Positions 51,396-61,200 of a stretch of DNA of 64,000 nt are shown here, piece by piece; positions within the stretch are counted from its first letter, which is position 1; each line of letters starts with the position of its first letter. The DNA is taken from contig NC_081142.1 of assembly GCF_958295425.1 (NCBI RefSeq), positions 1,671,896 through 1,735,895 on the forward strand. Direction: 5' to 3'. The DNA comes from Solea solea. Taxonomy: Eukaryota > Chordata > Actinopteri > Pleuronectiformes > Soleidae. Position numbers and translations under genes: made by a program. The notes under the pieces are model-generated. The model saw only the letters and a program-made list of their open reading frames with translations. It did no database searches and was not told the DNA's origin.

Positions 51396-51958
51396 AGAGG
51401 TGTCAAAGTGGCGGCCCATGGGCCACATGCGGCCCCTCAATCGGTTACATGTGGCCCACCACTTAAAATCATGTTATAATGAAAACATGGCCCTCGACCT
51501 CCTCTTCCTTTAAACACAGCACGTGTGGCTGAGGCCCAGCTGCCAGTGAGATGATAGAATATAGACAGAATATGATACTAAATATGTTTACCAGCAATAT
51601 TTTAATAATAGTAACAAGGCAAATCAGAGATGGCAGACTTCCCCGCATTCACGCAACAAGCCTCTGTCGGCCTCTGTTGGTCATATTGGCTAGTGCAAGT
51701 GCGGAAACACAAACAGACAGACACACAGCGCCACTAAAGTAATAATTTAATTTATTTTTCATCCTATTGTTGATATCAACCGAATCTTGAAATTCTGTGA
51801 GATATCATCATGAATAGCTGAATTGTGATGTCATGATCAAATATATTGTTGTAGTTTTAAGCTCATGTTGCCCACACACACTGACCAGCTGTTTTTTTCC
51901 CTTGTTTTTGACCAGACTAGATGCTCATTGGCCCCCCAGGTCATTTAAGTTTGATGAA
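51396..51958. mobile_element. hAT-type element with GTGTCAAA / TTTGATGA ends
   Basis: The left part AGAGGTGTCAAAGTGGCGGC followed by CCATGGGCCACATGCGGCCC, and the right part CCCCCCAGGTCATTTAAGTT then TGATGAAT, correspond to the two inverted ends of a widespread vertebrate hAT-type repeat (family knowledge). About 560 bases with no intact transposase frame, so non-autonomous or decayed. Confidence 0.5.
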
Positions 51959-53139
51959 TAATTTAATTTTAACTTTTAATTTGTAAGCAAGAAGTATTTG
52001 TAGGAGCATCCTTGTTATGTGCATGTGTAATTTACCCACATTTTGTGTTTTTGGAGCTTTCATAAGGAGCTTTAAATGAAGCTGAAGAAGGCTCGGTTGC
52101 TCTAGTTGAAGAAGACGATATTGTCAGCATAAAAACAAACACTCATAGTAGAAGCACCAATAGAAGAACGTGGTACACATTCATCAACAGGTGATCATTT
52201 ATTTTTTTACTAATTATGAGTTAATGTTGATATTTAAAGACACGGAATGTTTCATATTGGCATTTATTTTTATTTTTGCATTCTTCAGCATTGTTCACAT
52301 ATGATGGACAGTGCACATGTTTGACATAATTGCATCATTATCATCGAAAAATGCCTGATTATCTTATTACAAAGACGCTTTATCTTATTTTATATATACT
52401 GTATACATCCATACCCTTTATTCCCTTTTATTATTCTCTTCATTTCATCATTTTATTGTAATTATGAATGTTATTTCTGTTCCTATTTTAAGTATTGCTA
52501 AGATGATTGTCAAAAAACAAAAAAACAGTGGTAAATATTGTGGTTCTGCCTGAATTTACTTGGAAATCCAGACTTGTGGGCTGAACAAGAAACTAGAATA
52601 ATTCAAATATGATTCAAAATGTCTCCCTCAAGGTCTTCATGTATCTACAGGAAGAAACAGCTGCACACGAGGATCAAAACTAGCAGCGACATACCAGCTT
52701 TAAAAAGCACCAGGTGATGAGACGTGACGTCATTTAAGACACCAAATACCAAAGAAAATTGATTATAAGTAATTAGTGCACATAAATAAAGTGCAAGAAA
52801 TAACTTGCAGTAAAGTATAGATTATATATGAAGAGACATTACAGATACTAAGCTGGCTTTAAGTGCTGAGAGGAGATGAAAGACTAAGAGCCACACTTAT
52901 CGATTCACTCTGTTAAAATGATCATCAACAACAATCATGTGGATTTTTCACCAGAAAATCTCGACCGAGGCCTAATGCATTCGTCCTGGTAACAACATAA
53001 ACTGACCCTTGACTAATACGGGGGCAACAATTAATGGATTATTTATCAATTGATAAAAGAATTGTTTTACTTCACTGTTGTCATTTGTTCCCCTAAATAT
53101 TTTCAGCAACTATTTTAATTTTTTTATTTAAGACAAATA

Positions 53140-53422
53140 TAAACCTGCTGCCTTTGCAGCAAAAGGACGGGGTTCATGACCCGGTTGTGACAAGGGTCTT
53201 TCTGCATGGAGTTTGCATGTTCTCCCTGTGTGTGTGTGTATGGGGGGGGGGGGGGGGGTTACTTGGACACTAAAGAGTGAAAGTGAATGGTTGTTTGTCT
53301 GTCTCTGTCCAGGGTGTCCCCACCTTTCACCCAATATCAGCTGAGATTGGCACCAGTGGTGTATCCTCCACGACCCTCATGTGGAGGATAAAGCGGTAAA
53401 CAATAAATGAATGAATGAATAT
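53140..53422 (+). repeat. Fish retroelement tail repeat (copy 2)
   Basis: Contains a CATGGAGTTTGCATG block, GAATGGTTGTTTGTCTGTCT and GGATAAAGCGGTAAACAATA, ending in a (TGAA)n tail. It matches the 28541-28696 copy. A run of 17 G (53242-53258) lies inside it. Confidence 0.55.
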
Positions 53423-55030
53423 GAATGTCCAAAGAAAATGTTCAGCTTCCTGCCTCGACCAGTGGAGTTACTGAAATGTGGACACAGAATCTCCAAATGG
53501 TGTCTTTATTTATTCAAGGACAGTGAATTTACGATGCCTGACAAGATCTGATCGTTTCATTTCAAGGTCAAAACTTAAGCTTCAGGATAAACAGCTGAAG
53601 ATTTATTCTTAGGAGATAAAAGAAAGGCTCTGTGAACACTCAATGGTGGCTTGTTTCAGCAAGAGAGAGGGAAAACAAAAGATTCAACAGCAAATATACA
53701 ATGACGGGCTAAATGGCCAACCATGCGGGTAATAGGGGCACTGATCAGTACTATTTCTCTGACTCTGAGGCGCCAGAGGCAACGTTCACTTTGCTCTCAT
53801 TTCAAGGTTAGAGAATGACGAGGACATTACTTTGAACCATGTTTTGGCTGCAATATGTCACATAAACATGACAGACGATTAAAGACTGCAATAATGTCTT
53901 TGATGGTGTCACAAAACAAGTGAGTGTGGCAGCAGTGGGAGCTTTAATACAGGCTTTCAACTCAAAATGGACGACTGTGGTTGGATATCACATGAAATGC
54001 AATTATGGGAGTCTTTTTATGAGAAACGTTTCCTCTCTGTAATCCAACATGAGAGTGATGGAGTCAGTGGTGAGGACGCTGAAGTGGGTAATGTGTCTCG
54101 TGTGTGTGTGCACACGAGAGTTTGCTGCATGGGGAAAACAACACAGAACAAGTTACAGCTACTGTTAGAGACGGATACAAAGGTTAGTAACAATATAGAA
54201 CAGGAGAAATCCTATATTGTAATACCTAAATATGTAGAGCATACAGGACAGGTCACTTCATACTGGTTTTGCCACCATTAATTGCTCAAATAGAAATGAT
54301 AAAGTTTTTCTTAGAATTTGAATTGCTGCGTTAGAATATAGGAGGCACCACCGACGTCTGCAGATAATCACTTTATCACAACCAGCACTTACACACAGAC
54401 CTGCTGTAGGTCAAGTGTGACAATGTGCTGTTAAGAGATTATTTATAATAAGTATAAGAGAAAATGTTATTTTACCGTGTGTTACTCATGGATAATAGAT
54501 GTGGTTTTTCTGTGAAACATTGTTCAGTATCTGGATTGTGTAGATCTACATAAGAGTTTTAGTTCCCCTCTACTCCTGATGTCGTTGTCTGTCTATTAAC
54601 TATTTTTCTCTAAACCTTTAAACAGATGTTACCCATGTGCTCTATAGAAGGGTGTTGTTTCTGTCTGTGTGTGTGTGTGTTTGTTTTATCTCCAGATAAT
54701 TGAAGTTTTAGAGCTGCTCAATAAATATGGTCTGAAAAGCACTTTTTAGACCATGATAGACAATGATAGACAACCTAAAGCTTACATTGACCTGGGAAAA
54801 CAAATCCTTTTCATATGCCACATTTTCCATGTATCTCTGTGTGCTACAGGTCTATAGACATGATAACCTGAAGTTTAGATGGATTGATTGGTGATGATGT
54901 GTTGATGGCAGTGTGACATCATCATGAAGTCACCATGAAGTCAGAAAATGATGTTGCACAGTGTACCGTGTAAACTTCAAACTATAATCTAAAGCTCTTA
55001 TTGAGATAAACCAATTATTCATCATCACAT

Positions 55031-55102
55031 GGTGTAAATGTAAGTCGCTTTGGATAAAAGCGTCTGCTAAATGACATGTAATGTAATGTAATGTAATGTA
55101 AA
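55031..55102 (+). repeat. SINE tail with (TAATG)n
   Basis: AAGTCGCTTTGGATAAAAGC then GTCTGCTAAATGACATGTAA and four TAATG units. This is the standard 3' end of a very common fish SINE; the head is not visible. Confidence 0.65.
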
Positions 55103-56864
55103 TGATGTCAAAAATATAGCACTGTCTGATTATAGCAAATGCCATGATGGCTTGTGACATAAACGTCACCTATACTGTGCAGAGTGTAATACAACCATTA
55201 TTTCAACATTTTCATGAACCTTGCTGTTATTGTTAATAAATGAGACATTGTAGTAACTTCTCAGTACTTATGGTTGTTCTTTAATCTATCTGTGTGTTGT
55301 AATTTGAATCACCCTCTTTATCGTGATACATAACATACTTATACTCAGTCCTAATAGTATGCTTTCAGTTTGCCTTCAGTGTGGCGGTCACATGTTCCTC
55401 CTCTTTGCATGTTCCTCAAACCCTCCGCTTGAATACCTTTGTAAATGTGTACTTTTTTCCCTCTTATGTTACTGAGGAACACATGCTGTCACCTTGGACC
55501 AATAAACCTGCACAAAAGACGGAGCAAATGAATGTTAATCCAAACACTTCCTTGGGAGGAAGTGAGGCGGTGTGCAGAGTCGCTACTGAGCTGTTTCGAG
55601 TGACAGTGAGACGAAACAGAGGCAGCTTTGTTGGTCGGACATTTGAATGTATATAGGTTAGATTAAACATTAGAAACATCAGAGACAGAATCAAACATAC
55701 TCTACATCTGTCTCGGCACTGAATCTTCAGTGACACGTGGTGAAGTGTCTGCCAACTGAAGGACTGAAGACATTATGTTCACAATACTTTTTTTGCCTTT
55801 GCATATTCAAGTATGATTGAACTGAGGGAGGAAGTAAAGCAGTAAAGTGGGAGTTAAAGGCTGACGTCTGTGTCGAGCCGCAAGTTTATTCAGTGAGTCA
55901 GAGATTTGTGGTCGAGGGTTGAATTCAGGCCACTGTGGCAGATTCTGAAGCAGCTGAAAAGAGCAGTTAGGAGACTTTGGCTGACAAGACATGACGACAG
56001 GTGGACATTTGTTTGACTCTGAGACAGTGGACACTGGACAGAGAAGTGATTGCACAAGAGTGACTGTCTCCATGTGATCAGGATTTCTCTTTTCATTCCA
56101 GGCAACAGTAAATAAAAACATAAATATGTTTTCATAATGCAGTATTTGATGGCAGGTTTGTGTTAGACATTCATTCACCTGTCTAGATCTGAGTGAAAAA
56201 TGAGATGAAGAAATTAATAATCTCAAACCTACTGGAAACCTACTGCACGCAGTTGTTCCTTGAAGTTTTAGCAAAAGCAGAACAGTCATGTTTTTTCTGC
56301 ACATCTGTAGCATCTGTGTGTGACTAATAGATGGAAAAAGTGAAGCTGATTCATACTCCCTTGGTTAATTAAATTGAGCAAAAATGCCAGACATTTGCTA
56401 CTTCCTTCTTCTCTGACTTTATTATTCACATGTTTTTCCACCTCTATTTTATGATAATAAGCTGAATATCATTTTATAACATTAGCATACTAACACTGAA
56501 ATAGCAAGGCAAACATGGCAAACAAATATTATTCCCACTTGCCCTCTAGTGGACAGAACATATAAGAACCACATGCTGACAGTAATACTCATTTTATTAC
56601 TGACAGCCCTGCGTTGAGGATGATAGCATGTTCATGCTACATTAGCATTTTAAACCAAAACCCTGCTTTACAGCTTCACAGAGCAGATATACTATACTAC
56701 TAGTCCTGTTATGAAATATTAATTAATAAAACAATTATCAATCAATTGAATGTATGTGTTTCTCTAACATTAAGATGAAGGGATGGGTTGAATGTGACCT
56801 CCTTTCATGTTGACTGATACAAAACTTGTGAATCAAACCCTCTAACGTCAGGTAACAAGGTAAA

Positions 56865-56876
56865 AGTGTGTGTGTA

Positions 56877-56928
<52 letters not shown>
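56865..56928. repeat. Compound (GT)n(GA)n microsatellite
   Basis: A GT tract runs directly into a GA tract, both nearly perfect. Confidence 0.9.
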
Positions 56929-56929
<1 letters not shown>

Positions 56930-57944
56930 GCTGAAAATCCTGGTTATAGACAGGATTTAAATTTCTACCAGTGCAGGAAAACCTGACAGTGTGATGTAAA
57001 CTGTTCCACAGCAGGGGGGCAACAATGGAAAATGTTCCCTAGTCCTTGGATTCTAACTTGGACAACAAGAAGGAGAAACTTCAGCAGAGTGTCCGTGAGG
57101 TAAATTGCTGGCTGAAGAGGTCAGAAAAATAAACAAAAACTAAAGAACATGACTTTGAATAAAAGATTGCACAGAGCAAAGTCACTGTGAATTTACTCAA
57201 TCGTCCTCCTTACTTACTTACTGTAGCCTACACATTCACTGTGGTTTGACATTCAATTACCTTTGTCTTTCTATTGTAGGTTAAGCAACTTTAATGTGCA
57301 CATACTGTATAAGCATACATTTAGTGTGAGTGTACTGTATGTGTGCACTGTTGGAGAGATGACTCCATGTTTCTCTGTTCAACTCACGCATGTATATGTG
57401 GCTGCCACAGTGGTGACAGTGCCACCATGAATTAGACCAATCATTCCAATGACTGGGCTGAGACCCACAGGAATTTTGGGTCGTGAGACTTTGTTTTCCA
57501 GCGTTTTAAAATGTAAGAAATAACATATATGCATACAATTAAGTTGAAATTCAGTGGACACAGATATATCCTTTAGAAATGTCCATGAAAATTACAGTGA
57601 AAATGGTCATATTATGCACAAATGTACTCTTATCACAATGCACTATATTGAGAATTTGGTCATCTTTAAACGGGTATAATAATAATGATAATAATATGTT
57701 GTTATTTTTATTATAATAGCATATTATTATTGTTATTATAATAATAGTGGGAACAGTAAAACGGCATTTAAATTAAATTAAATTTAAATAAAACATTAAT
57801 GAGTTAAAATAAAACTAAAACTAAATAATGATAATGAAATAATTTTAAAAAATGGAGGAGAAATGAAAAAAACACAAGAGAGTGACTCGTTCTGTGGCCA
57901 ATTAGTTTGTACATTGCGCCCTCTTGTGGTGGACAGTGATGGCA

Positions 57945-58205
57945 GTGTACTTCCGCCATTGCTTACGCAATATCCGGTTGTGATGCAGCCATTTTGTCTG
58001 CTCGGGTAAGTCTACCCCGACGGTAACGAACTGAGTTCCACCCTTAGAAACAATTTTAAATGTTGTTGCCGCTTTCTCAGTTTGCGCTTTATTTCATCTG
58101 AATAAAGCATAAAATTTAAATATCAATTTTACATGTCAGAAGAGGGCCCCCCTCTTTGAGATAAACCCTTATTATACGGAAAACCCGTGTGTGAGCGGCG
58201 TAGAC
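57945..58205 (+). promoter_or_regulatory. zbtb11: Candidate zbtb11 promoter and 5' UTR with a short intron
   Basis: Upstream of the start codon is a patch with ACTTCCGCCATT (57949-57960), which on the other strand holds a GGAAGT ETS/GABP core and an AATGGCGG YY1-like core, and GCAGCCATTTTG (57985-57996), a second YY1-like site. No TATA box is seen, which suits a housekeeping promoter. CTCGG|GTAAGT at 58005/58006 is a strong donor and TTTTACATGTCAG (ending 58139) a plausible acceptor, so a 134-base 5' UTR intron is possible. Motif matches are visual only. Confidence 0.4.
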
Positions 58206-61200
58206 ATGTCGTGTGAAGAAAGCTACTTGGCTATCATTCGCTATCTGACTGATGAGCGGGAGCCGTACGCGCCGGGGACGCCGGGAAACACCAAGAGGAA
58301 AATACGCAAAGCAGCGGCCTGCTACGTGGTGAGGAACGGAACTCTGTTTTATCAGAGGCGCTTGAAGGGCCAGAATGATTTCACAGAGCTGGAGGTGGTG
58401 CTGCAGGACGGCCGGAGGAAGGAACTCATCAACCAGGCGCACATCACGGAAGAAGGGGAGCATCTGAACCAGCAACTCACCTGGGAGTGCATCTCTCAGA
58501 AGTACTGGTGGAGAGGTGAGGCACACCGGGGCTGAGTTCGGGACCTGCTGTCACCGAGAGGCAGATAGAGCCACTGGTGAACTGGTGTTTACATACGTCA
58601 GGGATTCATTTACACGTTGACCACCAGCATCTCCACCATCACAAACTAAACTTCTCTCGGTCTCCATCTAGTGGCTGAAGTGAAGCTTGCTCTTTCTGTG
58701 TGTTACCTTTTCATAATTGCATGTGAACGAACCACTTCCTATTTCTTACTTTCATTTAGAGACCAAGCAAATAATTCAAACTAATAATGTCAAAGATAAA
58801 GCTTTTACAGCCCCACTAGGAATGGATTTGAAATATTTAGATCCAATATTGATTATCATGTTAAAAAACTTGAATTAAGTAAGGGACACATTTTAAAGCG
58901 AATTAAAGTGTATTTTCAGACTGTAAAAATGGTATATCAACACATATTTAATTTTTTTTATTATATCAGGATAAATATTTTTATTATCTCCACCAAGAAG
59001 TTTATGCTTTGGCAGCGTTTGAGTTGCTTCATGTAAACGCTAAAGGAAAGACAGATTTGGATGTAAATGTATGGGGATATAAAGCCAAGGAGGGAATAGT
59101 TAACTAGACTGGTAGACTTTGATGGTGATCCGGTTTTGGATTCTCTGCATTTGCCCAACCCGAAGCCTTGCTATGATTTAGTTGACCTTTGTTGATGTTG
59201 TATATATACTGGATGCAGTAAAACTCATTGGTACATTCATTTTTGTGATAATGCAGGTATCCAGAAGCATGTGAAAGACTACATCAGAGAGTGCACTCAG
59301 TGTCTGAGCAGGAGGACGACTGATGACGGTTCTGGACCTCGACTCTATTCCCAGGGGAGGAGACACAAAGGGAATGCCAACATGAATGAAGAGGACGAGG
59401 ATGAAGAAGAAGAGGACGCAGATGATGCTTTAGTCTTCTCTGACTCTTCCTCTCATCTGAGATCCAAGTTGTCGAAAACGCCGGCCAAGCATGAACTTGT
59501 GTTTGTAAGAAATTTATTTTCCCCCAATAACAAAAATGGTGGGACTTTTTTTAAAGGTCTCTTGTTAATGTTGTGGGGCTATGTGCTTTCCAGGTGGACA
59601 GTAAGGGTGAGGTGAATCAGTTCCTGCCCAAACATGGTCAAACCATATTAGGCAAACTCAACCAGCAACGTCTCAGCAATCAGTTCTGCGACATCACCCT
59701 GTTGATTGAGGGTGAGGAGTACCGAGCGCACAAAGCTGTGCTGGCAGCATGCAGCGAATACTTCCACGAGCTCTTTTTTGAGAAGGGAGCTGCAACCACA
59801 CATGAAGCTGTGGTTGACCTCTCTGGTGAGTTTCACTTTGTTTCATTCTGTGCAGATTTTTCTGTTTGTCCGCTCAGTTTTTAAACTCCCGCCCTTTCTC
59901 TCTCTCCAGGTTTCACCAAAGCCAGCTTCCTCCCACTGCTTGACTTTGCATACACTTCCATGCTCACGTTTAATTTTTGCTATATGGCAGAGATTGCCAG
60001 CCTTGCCCGGCATTTGCTGATGACTGAGGTGCTCCAGATTTGCGAGTCTGTACATAAGCAGGTGGAGGAACAGAAGCTGACGGTGTATCAAAGAGGAGAC
60101 GTGCATACTGTGGTGTCGAGCCAGCTGGCTCCTGAGGAGGGCGCTAAGGATGAGTCTGGTGCGTACGTCGTGGCTATAGAGACTGACGACAGTGGAGTGG
60201 TCACCCACAGTGCTGTTGCTGTAACTGGCGAGTCCTTGGCTTTTGTTACACCTTCCAAAGAGGCTTACATCGAGCAGCCACTGGCAGTTGTTACGGAAGC
60301 GATAGAGGAAAGCAAAGTACAAGGAGGGGAGGCGGGTGATGGCGAAACAGTGACTCTGATTGCTCACAGTGGACATGCCGAGCCGGGAGAGACTGTCACT
60401 TTGATCTCACGCAGTGAAGAAGGAGCAGAGGGGGAGACGATGACTGTGGTCACCCACAGCGGTCAGGCCGGAGCCAGCGAGTCCCTCGCCATGGTGTCAG
60501 CCTGCCTGGCACTGGAGCAGCCACAGGTCGCTGAAGCTGAAGCCTTTGTACTGAATGTGGAGGCAGACAAAGTTAACCCCTCAGAGGTCATCAAACTGGC
60601 AGCTGAGGCAGCAATATTGACTCCAGAGATTGTGGATTCAGCGCCGATCCCTCAGAAACGCAAGCGAGGTCGTCCAGCCAAGGCCAAGAAGGAGGTTGAG
60701 TTTGAGGAGTATGTACCCATGGAGGAGGAAGACCCTTCTGCTAACGAAGGCCTTGCAGACAAACAAGGGGCGGGGTCAGATGACCCAAACAAAAGACGGC
60801 TTCGTCAGCGATCTATCGGTGAGGGTGGTTATGCTCGTCTCCATATGGGGCTGGAGGGTGAAGAGGAGGTGAAGATGAGCACAAACCTGCCTCGTGCCAC
60901 AACCCCTAAGGTACATAATTACACTATAATACGCTTACCATTTACTCAATGTTGTGTTTTGTTCTGCAGATCAATTGAAAAGTTAATTGAAATGGGGACA
61001 GAAGTAAAAAAAATACAAAATAGTAACTTCCAGATTATTGGCGTGAGCTTCCTGTTGTTGTTTTCGTTTTTTTCTCCAGCACAGCGTAAAAGAGTCATTT
61101 TTACACATCATCACATTTTCATGAATGTATTTTCAGGTCGGTCCAAAGCCTGGGAAGAGAGGAAGACCACCAAAGCAACCAGCCGAGATTCCACCTGAAG

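Larger units (their letters stand above)
39032..57944. other. Intergenic region between dpt and zbtb11
   Basis: Nineteen kilobases in which I recognise no gene. The dpt 3' UTR comes first (AATAAA at 39352-39357). Repeats follow at 39970-40092, 45478-45580, 46761-46997, 47251-47712, 49817-50432, 51396-51958, 53140-53422 and 55031-55102, with microsatellites at 50872-50895 and 56865-56928. A less AT-rich patch lies at 40500-40930. Between these is unassigned AT-rich DNA. The longest open frame (168 codons, minus strand, 55807-56313) has no recognisable domain. Confidence 0.7.

Noticed and set aside
55807..56313. 168-codon minus-strand open frame
   Set aside because: The longest open frame in the dpt-zbtb11 spacer, but its composition is unremarkable and no family could be named.
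58116..58526. 136-codon minus-strand open frame
   Set aside because: Antisense shadow of zbtb11 exon 1, whose plus-strand frame is strongly family-typical.
59843..60376. 177-codon minus-strand open frame
   Set aside because: Antisense shadow of zbtb11 exon 4, whose plus-strand frame encodes the end of the BTB domain.
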